A stretch of 12,515 bases of DNA from Desulfamplus sp. (GCA_015231395.1 JADGBP010000028.1:1-12515), one strand, 5' to 3'. Shown: positions 5,902-12,515, counted from the stretch's first letter. Translations and numbers: made by a program. The notes: generated from the letters alone by a model not told the origin.

Positions 5902-6732
5902 TCAAACATTGTGAAATGGCAAATGAAGAGTGCATAATAACTTTTTCATAATTTGTGGATAGTCTGTAAAAATGCCATCAACACCAGCATTAATATATTG
6001 CACCATATCCTCTTTTTTATTCACTGTGAAAATATTGACTTTTTTACCCATATTCTTGAGTTTCGTTATTTCTTCCATGCTGATCATATCGCTATTAATA
6101 TTGTATGTATCAAAGCAGTAATTACTCCACAACATTTCATGACCAAGATCATATCCCACTAATGCTTGAACCTCAAGCTCTGGAAAAAGAATCTGAACCT
6201 CTTTAAGCCACGCATGATTAAAAGAAGAAATAATGATAAGTTCAGGATCAATTTTCATTCTCCTGATCATCTCAACAACCATTTGTGGAAGTGGAAATTT
6301 TTTAAGTTTCACAGACAATTCTTTAAGCTCAAGATTAACTGTCCACTGTTTCTCCTGTGTATAATTTAATACCTCTTCAAGTGTAGGAACTTTTTCTCCC
6401 CTGAAAGATTCAAGATATTGTGTAGAGACGTTTCCGGCAGCAATTTCTCCAAAGGGATCTGTTTCAATAAAGGCTGTGCCTGTATCAAGCATTTGAATCT
6501 GGGAAAGATCAAATTCATCAAGACAGAAAGTATTATTGTGCGAAAAGATTGTTTTGGCATTGGTTGTCCGTAAAAGATGGTCATCATGGAAAATAATCAT
6601 ATGACCATCCGAGGTGACATTAATATCTGTCTCCCACAGATCCGCACCTATAATACGAGCAATCTCTGCCGCTATAATGGTATTTTCAGGAGCAATGCTT
6701 CTTGCACCTCTGTGTGCGATTATTTGTGTCAT
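5902..6732 (-). CDS. Glycerophosphodiester phosphodiesterase (GDPD family)
   Basis: A 276-residue TIM-barrel enzyme that hydrolyses glycerophosphodiesters, from phospholipid turnover, to glycerol-3-phosphate and an alcohol. Catalytic and metal-binding signatures are intact: His7-Arg8-Gly-Ala, APENT (14-18), Glu34 and Asp36 (WETDINV), His49 (FHDD), the NLELK strand (133-137) and the C-terminal GIFTDYP. There is no signal peptide, so it is cytoplasmic, as in UgpQ-type enzymes rather than periplasmic GlpQ. The start is fixed by the conserved IIAHRGA that follows. No strong Shine-Dalgarno is seen; an AGGA lies about 14 nt upstream. A 25-bp tandem array begins only ~12 bp upstream of the start codon. 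The antitoxin gene follows after 20 bp, so the toxin cassette may be transcribed from this gene's promoter as well as its own. Confidence 0.93.
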   Translation of the reverse strand: MTQIIAHRGARSIAPENTIIAAEIARIIGADLWETDINVTSDGHMIIFHDDHLLRTTNAKTIFSHNNTFCLDEFDLSQIQMLDTGTAFIETDPFGEIAAGNVSTQYLESFRGEKVPTLEEVLNYTQEKQWTVNLELKELSVKLKKFPLPQMVVEMIRRMKIDPELIIISSFNHAWLKEVQILFPELEVQALVGYDLGHEMLWSNYCFDTYNINSDMISMEEITKLKNMGKKVNIFTVNKKEDMVQYINAGVDGIFTDYPQIMKKLLCTLHLPFHNV

Positions 6733-6744
6733 TGTAAGTATATT

Positions 6745-6887
6745 TATCCTGCAACGCGGTATGTAGGTTTGTTCTGTAACGCGGTATGTAGGTTTGTTCT
6801 GTAACGCGGTATGTAGGTTTATCCTGTAACGCGGTATGTAGGTTTATCCTGTAACGCGGTATGTAGGTCTGTTCTGTAACGCAGTAT
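6745..6887. repeat. 25-bp non-coding tandem array, five full units plus partials
   Basis: Five full 25-bp units begin at 6753, 6778, 6803, 6828 and 6853, followed by a degenerate partial at 6878 and preceded by a partial unit end. Each starts AACGCGGTATGTAGGT. Units 1-2, 3-4 and 5 differ at a few bases in the second half, suggesting pairwise duplication. There are no spacers, so it is not CRISPR. The period is not divisible by three, so it is not a coding repeat. The array fills the gap between the GDPD start and the terminator of the OmpA lipoprotein gene. Confidence 0.95.
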
Positions 6888-6893
6888 CTTGAT

Positions 6894-6936
6894 AAAAAAA
6901 CCGGCAGCCATAAATGAGACTCCTTATGACTGCCGG
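6894..6936 (-). terminator. Rho-independent terminator of the OmpA-family lipoprotein gene
   Basis: On the minus strand CCGGCAG pairs with CTGCCGG, and after one mismatch CATAA pairs with TTATG, giving a 7+5 bp stem. A seven-T run follows directly (A tract at 6894-6900 on the + strand). It lies about 60 bp after the stop codon of the OmpA-family gene and is the only textbook intrinsic terminator in the window. Confidence 0.92.
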
Positions 6937-6996
6937 CAATATGCAAACACTTTTAAAGACAGATTTTTAAAAAAAATCAAATCCCTACTTTATTGA

Positions 6997-8241
6997 TTAT
7001 TTAACAGGCATAAGCTGAACCCGTCTGTTAAGCGAACGACCAAACTCTGTGTCATTAGATGCTGCTGGCATACTTTCACCATAAGCCTCACATTTCATTC
7101 TGTCTGTATTGATACCTTTATTTAAAAGATATGCCTTGACAGCTTTTGCTCTTCTCATGGAAAGGGCTTGATTGTAGGCATCGCTTCCCATACTGTCAGT
7201 ATGTCCCTGAAGATCAATCCTCAGACCTGGGTTTTTATTGAGGATGCTTACAACATTGTCAAGATCAGGATAACCAGATGGTTTTATATCAGATTTGTCA
7301 AAGTCAAACAGAAGATCACCAAGTACCCAGCAGCCCATTGGGTTAACTTTGGCACCCATCGGAGTTCCTGGACATTTATCAAGATAGTCATATACACCAT
7401 CACCATCTGTATCCAACGGACAACCATCAGCATCAACCTCTACACCAGGAGGAGTATCAGGACATTTGTCTCTGTCATCAGGAACGCCATCATTGTCGCT
7501 GTCTTTCACAACAACAGGGACCATTGGTCTGTCTGTAAAAAAGACATTTTTAACAAAAGTAGCCATCTCGGTTGAAGAGAGAGTTGGAGAGGCTTCTGTA
7601 ACAAAACCGCATCCACCGGCATCAGAAAGACTTTGCATAAGTGCCTGCCCCTCTTTGTCGTCACCTACAAGCACCGGATAAATACAAAGTGTCTCGCCAA
7701 ACTTGTCCTTGAGTGCCTGTACAGCTCCTGCAGTTTTGGGGGACATTTTTTTGCCATCTGAAACAATCACAAGGGCTGTTGTGCCTGCTTTGCCGTCGAT
7801 ATCACCTATAGCAGCTTCAAGAGCTTTGTAAAGAGGGCTGTTTCCGCCAGAACCGACCAATTTAGTCAGACCTGATGCAAACCCTTGAGATGTATAGGCT
7901 TCCATGCCATATAACATCATGGTTGGATCTGCAGAAACACTGGGTTTGTGGCCAAAAGATCTCAAACCGCCAACCTGACCCATTTCTGGAAGAGTCTGGT
8001 TCATCCGTCCTACAAATTCCTTGGCAATATCAAATTTCTGGTTATCATTAAACATCTCTTCCATAGAGCTTGAACCATCCAGAATCACCAGGAAATTATC
8101 ATGTTTCAAAGTGTACTGAGATGCATCAAGCGACTGGGGTGCAAAATCAGAAAAGGGTTTTTTAGGCCCTTGTGCTGCACAGCCCACCATAAACACCATA
8201 GCAACTGCAACAAATAAACCTTTTGAAATAACACTCTTCAT
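6997..8241 (-). CDS. Outer-membrane lipoprotein: vWA domain, TSP type 3 repeats, OmpA C-terminal domain
   Basis: A 414-residue envelope protein. The N-terminus is a lipoprotein signal ending at Cys21 (MVGC); Ala at +2 favours the outer membrane. A von Willebrand factor A domain follows, with MIDAS motif DGSSS (54-58), reaching to about residue 235. Calcium-binding thrombospondin type 3 repeats (DSDNDG, DADGC, DTDGDG) occupy about 247-305. The C-terminal OmpA domain (about 306-414) includes LLFDFDKSDI and GHTD...LSMRRA, with Asp349 and Arg364 at the positions that bind peptidoglycan diaminopimelate. The protein is therefore likely lipid-anchored and tethered to peptidoglycan, displaying a vWA protein-interaction module; its partner is unknown. 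AAAGGAG lies 7 nt before the ATG. The gene has its own terminator and a candidate promoter, so it is probably monocistronic. Confidence 0.93.
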   Translation of the reverse strand: MKSVISKGLFVAVAMVFMVGCAAQGPKKPFSDFAPQSLDASQYTLKHDNFLVILDGSSSMEEMFNDNQKFDIAKEFVGRMNQTLPEMGQVGGLRSFGHKPSVSADPTMMLYGMEAYTSQGFASGLTKLVGSGGNSPLYKALEAAIGDIDGKAGTTALVIVSDGKKMSPKTAGAVQALKDKFGETLCIYPVLVGDDKEGQALMQSLSDAGGCGFVTEASPTLSSTEMATFVKNVFFTDRPMVPVVVKDSDNDGVPDDRDKCPDTPPGVEVDADGCPLDTDGDGVYDYLDKCPGTPMGAKVNPMGCWVLGDLLFDFDKSDIKPSGYPDLDNVVSILNKNPGLRIDLQGHTDSMGSDAYNQALSMRRAKAVKAYLLNKGINTDRMKCEAYGESMPAASNDTEFGRSLNRRVQLMPVK

Positions 8242-8301
8242 TTTTTTCTCCTTTAAAATTTGTGTTTCCCTTTAGAACTACAATCAAACAGCACAACCAA
8301 C

Positions 8302-8333
8302 TTAACTCAAATCACCATTAACTCAAATCACCA
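8302..8333. repeat. Two tandem copies of a 16-bp sequence
   Basis: TTAACTCAAATCACCA occurs twice in direct succession (8302-8317 and 8318-8333), in the leader between the candidate promoter and the OmpA lipoprotein start codon. It lengthens the predicted 5' untranslated region; no function is visible. Confidence 0.9.
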
Positions 8334-8358
8334 AAATGCTACTATCAGACTGAATTTT

Positions 8359-8387
8359 ACTTAATATATATGAGTATTAAGAGTCAA
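8359..8387 (-). promoter_or_regulatory. Candidate promoter with overlapping inverted repeat upstream of OmpA lipoprotein gene
   Basis: On the minus strand TTGACT (8387-8382) resembles a -35 box, followed by AT-rich -10 candidates (TATTAA or TTAAGT at 15-17 bp spacing). Occupying the same space is a perfect 7-bp inverted repeat, CTTAATA/TATTAAG (8360-8366, 8375-8381), suitable as an operator. The spacing and -10 match are imperfect. The predicted leader is over 110 nt long. Confidence 0.35.
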
Positions 8388-8403
8388 GAAATAAAATTAT
8401 GAA

Positions 8404-8416
8404 GGGCATCCTGCCC
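8404..8416 (-). terminator. Weak hairpin after the TrpR-family gene
   Basis: On the minus strand GGGCA-GGA-TGCCC forms a 5-bp GC-rich stem with a 3-nt loop, followed by an interrupted A/T-rich stretch. It lies ~70 bp after the TrpR-family stop and just before the candidate OmpA-gene promoter, a logical place for a terminator, but the stem and T tract are short. Confidence 0.3.
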
Positions 8417-8485
8417 GTTGTTAATACATATCAATTCAGAAATCATATACCACTATATACTGCTGCTGCTCTTAAAATCAACGAC

Positions 8486-8770
8486 TCATTTTTTTCCCAA
8501 AATTTTATGTGCCAAAATTTTATTCACAACAGAATTTTCTTTTTTCAAAATTTTTGATCCTCTTGTTATTTTACATAAGCTGATACCATACTTTTCTGAA
8601 ATTTTTCTCTGGGTCATTCCACTGTGAAGATCCTGAAGAAGTTTCCAGCGTAAAGAGAGATCAGCAAGCTCTCCTGAAGTCAGTATCTCATCAAAAAAAG
8701 ATTCCAGTTCATCCAGCTCTTTAATTGAAATGATTGTTTGTAATAAATCACGGTCAATGACCATTTGCAA
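8486..8770 (-). CDS. trpR: TrpR-family transcriptional repressor
   Basis: A 94-residue DNA-binding protein of the Trp repressor family. The helix-turn-helix region (about 52-74) reads MTQRKISEKYGISLCKITRG, ending in the ITRGS..LK signature that distinguishes TrpR from the related YerC proteins. The preceding helices (SLRWKLLQDLHSG) match the tryptophan-binding core. TrpR represses trp operon and related genes when tryptophan is bound (family knowledge). No trp gene or TrpR-like operator is visible in this window, so its targets are elsewhere. The start is ambiguous. A TTG at 8770 has AAGGA 6 nt upstream, whereas the ATG at 8764 (residue 3) is 12 nt from it; I give the TTG. The surrounding genes run the same way but are functionally unrelated. 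Confidence 0.85.
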   Translation of the reverse strand: MQMVIDRDLLQTIISIKELDELESFFDEILTSGELADLSLRWKLLQDLHSGMTQRKISEKYGISLCKITRGSKILKKENSVVNKILAHKILGKK

Positions 8771-8874
8771 TATTTTTCCTTGATCAATTCACGCTTTTTA
8801 TCCAGTCTGCCGCAAATCTGCCTTGTCATTTTTTATCCGGCTATAAAATTTTATTCGACCATGATTTTACTGTT

Positions 8875-8924
8875 AAAACACATTTTGTTTTCATACTTAG
8901 GGGGTAACCGGAATCCGACCATGA
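8875..8924 (-). repeat. Dispersed intergenic element, copy B (core plus hairpin)
   Basis: Read on the minus strand, the core TCATGGTCGGATTCCGGTTA continues into CCCC, and after a few bases reaches an inverted repeat AAAACA/TGTTTT (8875-8891). It begins 7 bp after the stop codon of the GAF-GGDEF-PilZ gene. The core matches the copy at 2318-2340 at 20 of 23 positions, in the same orientation relative to the upstream gene. A fragment, CGACCATGATTT, recurs at 8856-8867 and 8916-8927, so the region has been partly duplicated. The 160-bp gap to the TrpR gene holds nothing else recognisable. Confidence 0.6.
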
Positions 8925-8930
8925 TTTGTT

Positions 8931-10313
8931 TTATTTGGCCATGAAATAAAACCCGAGATTTTTATCATAAGGAGGAGGATTATAGAACTGGGCTTGAATA
9001 TATTTCTCCTGCACGGAATCTATCCGCACCCTTCTTTTGATAAGAGAACTCTTACTGTCGTCCAAGGTAAATGTGATATCAAGAATATCATCCGGTGCAA
9101 TTTTATGTTGCTGACGCATGGTCTCAAACTCGACTCCCTTCATAGATATCTTTTTTACTGTAATGTGACCATGATCATTGCTGTTGTAATGGGTGTAATC
9201 ACCAGGGAGCATAACATCTTTAGAATAAGTTTTACGCTGTTCTGCAACCTCTTCTGCTTCAATAATCTCCTCTTCATCAAGAAGAGGCTTAAGATTGCTC
9301 TCCATTCTTTCAACATCTTCATCTTGAACTACAGAAGATACGAAAGGTGTTTTTTTATTTACGAAATCAAGAATCTCTTTTTGCGTTCCGTCATCAACAA
9401 GACGTATTCCAACCGTAACTTCAAGTTTTACTTTATTATTCAAAAAAGCCTCAGATGCCAGTTTGTCTAAAATTCTCAGTTTTGCCTGCTCTGCCTTATC
9501 CAGACTTGTCTGGGGCATAATCACGGTAAATTTATCTCCTCTGTAACGGAAAATATCATCAACTGCCCGCACCATGTTCCTTAGCATCAAAGCAAAGTCT
9601 TTTAACAGTTGGTCTCCTGACGCATGACCATATTTTTCGTTTATCAGTTTAAAATCCTTGATATCAATGATCAGAATAGAGGAGATAACTCCGTACCGCT
9701 TGAGCATTTCCACCCTGTTGTTAAGTGTCCGCTCAAAACTGTTTCTGTTTTTCAGACCGGTCAGAGAGTCAGTCAGGGCAATTTTTTTCAATGCCTGGTT
9801 GTAATAGGAACGTTCAATCGCAATTGCCGCATACTCAGCAATGGTGTTCAGAAGATTCAGTTCAAATAGTGTGAAATTACGACCACTGATTTTATTAACA
9901 AGCTCTATGACACCAAATATCTTGTCATCTGTTCTAAGAGGGACACCAATAATAGATTTTGTTTTAAATCCGGTGGACTCGTCAATACGAATACTGAATC
10001 GTTTATCTTCTTCCACATTTTCAACAATAAGAGACTCTCCTGTACTCAGAATATGTCCTGCAATACCCTCTCCCTTAGGTATTCTTACCCCTTGAAGTTT
10101 TTCTTTGCTGCTTCCTACAACAACAGTAAAAATCATATCACCGCTTTGGGGATCCTTGAGCAGCAAAGACCAGTTCATGGGCTGAAAAATAGTCCCGACC
10201 TGATACATCAGTACCTGAAGAGTCTCTTTAATGGTTTTTGCTTTTGCAAGGGGCTTACCTATTTCAAGAAAAAAAGAAGCATTGTTAATTCTTTGCACTA
10301 TATCTTTATCCAT
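8931..10313 (-). CDS. GAF-GGDEF-PilZ protein with degenerate GGDEF and PilZ motifs
   Basis: A 460-residue cytoplasmic signalling protein. A GAF sensor domain covers about 20-170 (GEGIAGHIL, IIGVPL, GVIELVN). A diguanylate-cyclase-type domain covers about 175-330 (TDSLTGLKNR 181-190; Asp217 and Asp220 in IIDIKDFK). The C-terminus from about 357 looks like PilZ. The active-site loop is RGDKF (258-262) instead of GGDEF: the first Gly is Arg and the catalytic Glu is Lys, so c-di-GMP synthesis is unlikely. The inhibitory-site RxxD (RAVD, 249-252) is retained at the correct spacing, so nucleotide binding is possible. The PilZ-like part has RKTYS where RxxxR is expected and KISMKG where D/NxSxxG is expected, so it is also degenerate. 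The start is supported by AAAGGAGA. PilR is encoded 85 bp upstream, which suggests co-regulation. Confidence 0.88.
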   Translation of the reverse strand: MDKDIVQRINNASFFLEIGKPLAKAKTIKETLQVLMYQVGTIFQPMNWSLLLKDPQSGDMIFTVVVGSSKEKLQGVRIPKGEGIAGHILSTGESLIVENVEEDKRFSIRIDESTGFKTKSIIGVPLRTDDKIFGVIELVNKISGRNFTLFELNLLNTIAEYAAIAIERSYYNQALKKIALTDSLTGLKNRNSFERTLNNRVEMLKRYGVISSILIIDIKDFKLINEKYGHASGDQLLKDFALMLRNMVRAVDDIFRYRGDKFTVIMPQTSLDKAEQAKLRILDKLASEAFLNNKVKLEVTVGIRLVDDGTQKEILDFVNKKTPFVSSVVQDEDVERMESNLKPLLDEEEIIEAEEVAEQRKTYSKDVMLPGDYTHYNSNDHGHITVKKISMKGVEFETMRQQHKIAPDDILDITFTLDDSKSSLIKRRVRIDSVQEKYIQAQFYNPPPYDKNLGFYFMAK

Positions 10314-10398
10314 CAGAAATCTCCTTTTGCATATTCAATTCCGCTATACATAGAAATGTCATTCAGAGCCATGGGGTCTATCTGAAAAACTATACTCT

Positions 10399-11844
10399 TT
10401 ACTCTCTTTCTCTATCTACACAACTATAATCTTTATTCTCTTCCTCTATTGGTTCTCCCTCTTTTTTGCTCATTCTATATCGAATGGAGCGAAGGGTAAT
10501 CCCTAACAGTTCCGCCGCTTTACTCTTGTTGCCGCCCGCAATTTCCATAGCTTTCTCAACATAAGCAGACTCAATGGAAGAGAGGATAGCATCTAAATTG
10601 ACCCCCTGAGCCACAGCATTAAGGTCAAAACGACTTTCCTTATGACCTTCAATCCATCTGCGTCGTTTGTGCATTGAGATGGTAAGGCTTTCCGGAAGAA
10701 TTATATTGGTTGACGAAAGTGCAACACTTCGTTCAATGAGGTTTTCAAGCTCCCTGACATTACCGGGAAAAGTATATGTATTTAAAAATGCAATGGCATA
10801 AGATGAGATTTTCGCAATATCTTTTCCCATTATTTTTGAGTATTTTTCAGTAAAGTGGTGGGCAAGAATTTCAATGTCTCCTTTTCTGTCCCGCAGCGGT
10901 GGTACTTTGATGGGAATGACGTTCAGTCGAAAAAAGAGATCTTCGCGAAAATTTCCCTCAACAACCTCTTCCTCAAGATTTTTGTTTGTGGCAGAAATAA
11001 TTCTTACATCTACAGAAATCTCACGAGTACTCCCAACAGGCTTTACTACAGTCTCCTGAAGTGCCCTGAGCAGTTTAACCTGAAGCATTGGAGATAGTTC
11101 ACCAATTTCATCAAGAAATATGGTGCCAAGGTGAGCAGCTTCAAAAAGACCTTTTTTGTCTGCAATGGCACCGGTAAATGCCCCCTTGACATGACCAAAA
11201 AATTCGCTTTCAATAAGGTTTTCAGGAATACCGCCACAGTTGACCACTACAAAGGGCTTATCTTTCCTGTCACTCATATCGTGAATAGCCCTTGCAATCA
11301 ACTCTTTACCAGTGCCGCTCTCTCCGGAAATCAATATATTGGTTTTAGTACCTGCCACCTGGCTGATTAAATTGTATATTCTTATCATACCCGGGCTGTT
11401 GCCGACAATTTTCCCGAAATTAAGTCTTGCAAGGCTGTCTTTATTAACAAGTTCTGTTTTGAATTTGGGATCTTTAAGATCAAGTGCTTTTTTGATTGCC
11501 TGTTTAAGCTCATTGTTGTCAAAGGGCTTGGGGACAAAATCATAAGCCCCTTCGTTCATTGCCTCCACTGCCACTTCGGTTGTGGCATAGGCTGAAATCA
11601 TAATCACAATGGTCTCGGGGTTCTTTTTTTTTGCAGCTCTTAAAATATCCAGACCGGTAAGATCACCAAGACGGATATCGCACAGCAGCAAATCAAAGTT
11701 TTTCTCTTCAATCATTCTGATTGCCTGTTTGCCGTTTTTTGCAAGAGATACACCGTAGCCGGTCTGCGTCAGAAGTACTTCAAGAAACTCGCGCATACTC
11801 AGTTCGTCATCCACAACAAGAATTTTTGGCAAGCATTCAACCAT
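10399..11844 (-). CDS. pilR: Sigma-54-dependent response regulator, NtrC family (PilR-like)
   Basis: A 481-residue activator of RpoN-dependent promoters with the full three-domain layout. The receiver domain (7-120) has Asp12/Asp13, phosphoacceptor Asp56 (LLLCDIRL), Ser84 and Lys106. The AAA+ domain has Walker A GESGTGKE (174-181), the sigma-54-contacting GAFTGA loop (221-226) and Walker B FLDEI (243-247). A Fis-type helix-turn-helix lies near 430-470 (GGNKSKAAELLGITLRSIRY). PilR activates pilin genes from a sensor kinase signal; the name rests on overall resemblance, including the RSxRYR end of the helix, and other NtrC-family roles are possible. GGGAG lies about 10 nt before the start. No PilS kinase gene is adjacent: upstream is 198 bp of non-coding DNA and then pyrC. 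The GAF-GGDEF-PilZ gene follows after 85 bp. Confidence 0.92.
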   Translation of the reverse strand: MVECLPKILVVDDELSMREFLEVLLTQTGYGVSLAKNGKQAIRMIEEKNFDLLLCDIRLGDLTGLDILRAAKKKNPETIVIMISAYATTEVAVEAMNEGAYDFVPKPFDNNELKQAIKKALDLKDPKFKTELVNKDSLARLNFGKIVGNSPGMIRIYNLISQVAGTKTNILISGESGTGKELIARAIHDMSDRKDKPFVVVNCGGIPENLIESEFFGHVKGAFTGAIADKKGLFEAAHLGTIFLDEIGELSPMLQVKLLRALQETVVKPVGSTREISVDVRIISATNKNLEEEVVEGNFREDLFFRLNVIPIKVPPLRDRKGDIEILAHHFTEKYSKIMGKDIAKISSYAIAFLNTYTFPGNVRELENLIERSVALSSTNIILPESLTISMHKRRRWIEGHKESRFDLNAVAQGVNLDAILSSIESAYVEKAMEIAGGNKSKAAELLGITLRSIRYRMSKKEGEPIEEENKDYSCVDRERE

Positions 11845-11949
11845 GTTCAGTTTTCTCCCAATCTCTTATTACGATATGCTCTCGATCTCATTTTTTTATC
11901 AACATATAGACTTCCAGAAAAAATATTTTGGTATCTCAATTTTTAAGAA

Positions 11950-11971
11950 GGGCAACCGCAAGGGATTGCCC
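11950..11971. repeat. REP-like hairpin with GCAA loop
   Basis: GGGCAACC-GCAA-GGATTGCCC forms a stem with a single bulged A and a GNRA-type GCAA loop. The wording, followed by CCTAC, resembles REP-type intergenic sequences common in many bacteria (from memory). It lies ~70 bp after pyrC and before pilR and might serve as a weak pyrC terminator, although no T tract follows. The rest of the 198-bp gap (11845-12042) is AT-rich, with no convincing promoter. Confidence 0.6.
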
Positions 11972-12042
11972 CTACTTTTGCCAATTTAATTATCTGGAAA
12001 ACTATAGCATCAAATCAAGCCTTTGCTTTTTTTAATCTGATT

Positions 12043-12515
12043 TCAACCATCAACTCTCTGATATGCAATCTGCCCGTTAACCAAGGTCATATGTACTTCT
12101 CCTTTAAGGCTGAATCCTGCAAACGGTGTATTTCTGCTTTTTGATAGAAATGTCCCGGGATTGACTGACCAGAGCGAATCTGTATCAATAACAGTTATAT
12201 CTGCCGGATTGCCAGGCTTCAGATCATTGTCAATTCCAAGTATTGCCGCAGGATTTTTGGACATTTTTTCAATCAGGGTTTTAAGGGAGAACCGATCTTC
12301 CTGAATCAGCTTCATGGATAATCCAAAAGAGGTTTCAAGACCGATAATACCAAAAGCAGCCTTGTCAAACTCAACATCTTTCTCCAAGTGGGAGTGGGGG
12401 GCGTGATCTGTCGCAATAGCGTCAATAGTTCCATCTGCGAGCCCATCAATGATAGCCTGTCGATCACGTTCTGTCCTCAGAGGGGGATTCATCTTTGCGT
12501 TTGTATCGTATCTTG
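12043..12515 (-). CDS. pyrC: Dihydroorotase, class I (3' part only)
   Basis: The C-terminal ~157 residues of dihydroorotase, the zinc amidohydrolase that interconverts carbamoyl-aspartate and dihydroorotate in de novo pyrimidine synthesis. The frame is open to the right edge, so the 5' part, with the N-terminal metal-binding HxH, is outside the window. Visible motifs are TNAKMNPPLR at the edge, IDAIATDHAPH with the metal-binding Asp, FGIIGLET, and the C-terminal PGNPADITVID and HMTLVNGQIAY typical of the amidohydrolase beta-sandwich. The Met at 12492 is internal, not the start, because the preceding codons match the family. It is the only biosynthetic gene here; no aspartate carbamoyltransferase gene lies downstream. 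Confidence 0.95.
   Translation of the reverse strand, partial: RYDTNAKMNPPLRTERDRQAIIDGLADGTIDAIATDHAPHSHLEKDVEFDKAAFGIIGLETSFGLSMKLIQEDRFSLKTLIEKMSKNPAAILGIDNDLKPGNPADITVIDTDSLWSVNPGTFLSKSRNTPFAGFSLKGEVHMTLVNGQIAYQRVDG

Noticed and set aside
5882-5935. Longer antitoxin start overlapping the GDPD gene
   Set aside because: No ribosome-binding site there, while GGAGG precedes the ATG at 5881.
6745-6887. CRISPR array
   Set aside because: The repeat unit and the period are both 25 bp, leaving no unique spacers.
6686-6946. Minus-strand open frame with repeated Tyr/Arg/Thr residues
   Set aside because: It is the 25-bp array read through; the period is not divisible by three, so the peptide cycles through frames. 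It also overlaps the GDPD start and a terminator.
8994-9470. Plus-strand open frame antisense to the GAF-GGDEF-PilZ gene
   Set aside because: Shadow of a clear coding gene, no start signal or domain.
10313-10372. 19-codon open frame ending TGATG at the GAF-GGDEF-PilZ start
   Set aside because: No Shine-Dalgarno sequence before its ATG and no recognisable leader-peptide character; kept only as a curiosity.

Overview
This 12.5 kb window is a compact, AT-rich, protein-coding stretch in which every credible gene lies on the minus strand, so genes are read from high to low coordinates. The protein families suggest a Gram-negative, anaerobic or microaerophilic, surface-motile bacterium. They include a PilR-type sigma-54 activator, an OmpA-type lipoprotein with thrombospondin type 3 repeats, an Old Yellow Enzyme, a standalone DUF2156 protein and a TrpR. 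Their general resemblance points to the Desulfobacterota (Desulfobacterales-like), but that assignment is inference from protein resemblance only. No tRNA, rRNA, insertion sequence or CRISPR array was seen.

Layout in order of transcription: the 3' part of dihydroorotase pyrC (12515-12043); a REP-like hairpin; pilR (11844-10399); a GAF-GGDEF-PilZ protein with degenerate signature motifs (10313-8931); an intergenic repeat element; a TrpR-family repressor (8770-8486); a promoter/operator-like region; a vWA-TSP3-OmpA lipoprotein (8241-6997) with a strong rho-independent terminator; a 25-bp tandem array; a glycerophosphodiester phosphodiesterase (6732-5902); a VapBC-like antitoxin/PIN toxin pair (5881-5245) whose toxin overlaps a Nudix hydrolase by 4 bp (5248-4385); an RhlE-like DEAD-box helicase (4324-2906); a ferritin-like diiron protein (2865-2362); a second copy of the intergenic element; a DUF2156 protein (2197-1163); a truncated Old Yellow Enzyme (1083-115); and an unidentified, possibly Cas6-like, fragment running off the left edge.

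Two functional neighbourhoods can be proposed. The right half is regulatory and envelope-related: an orphan PilR beside a degenerate c-di-GMP-type protein, then TrpR, then the OmpA lipoprotein. The left half looks like a stress/housekeeping cassette (GDPD, toxin-antitoxin, Nudix, RNA helicase, ferritin-like, flavin reductase) that could be co-transcribed, since the gaps from GDPD to the ferritin-like gene are 60 bp or less.

The most striking feature is the amount of short tandem duplication. Two coding tracts have periods divisible by three (21 bp in the DUF2156 gene, 15 bp inside the Nudix box) and preserve frame. Three non-coding tracts do not (about 27-31 bp, 25 bp and 16 bp). A dispersed element with the core CGGATTCCGG followed by an A/T-rich hairpin sits just after the stop codons of two unrelated genes. 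No clearly new multi-gene system is visible. The best leads are the repeat landscape, the truncated OYE/Cas6-like junction, the antitoxin-toxin-Nudix overlap and the doubly degenerate GGDEF-PilZ protein.
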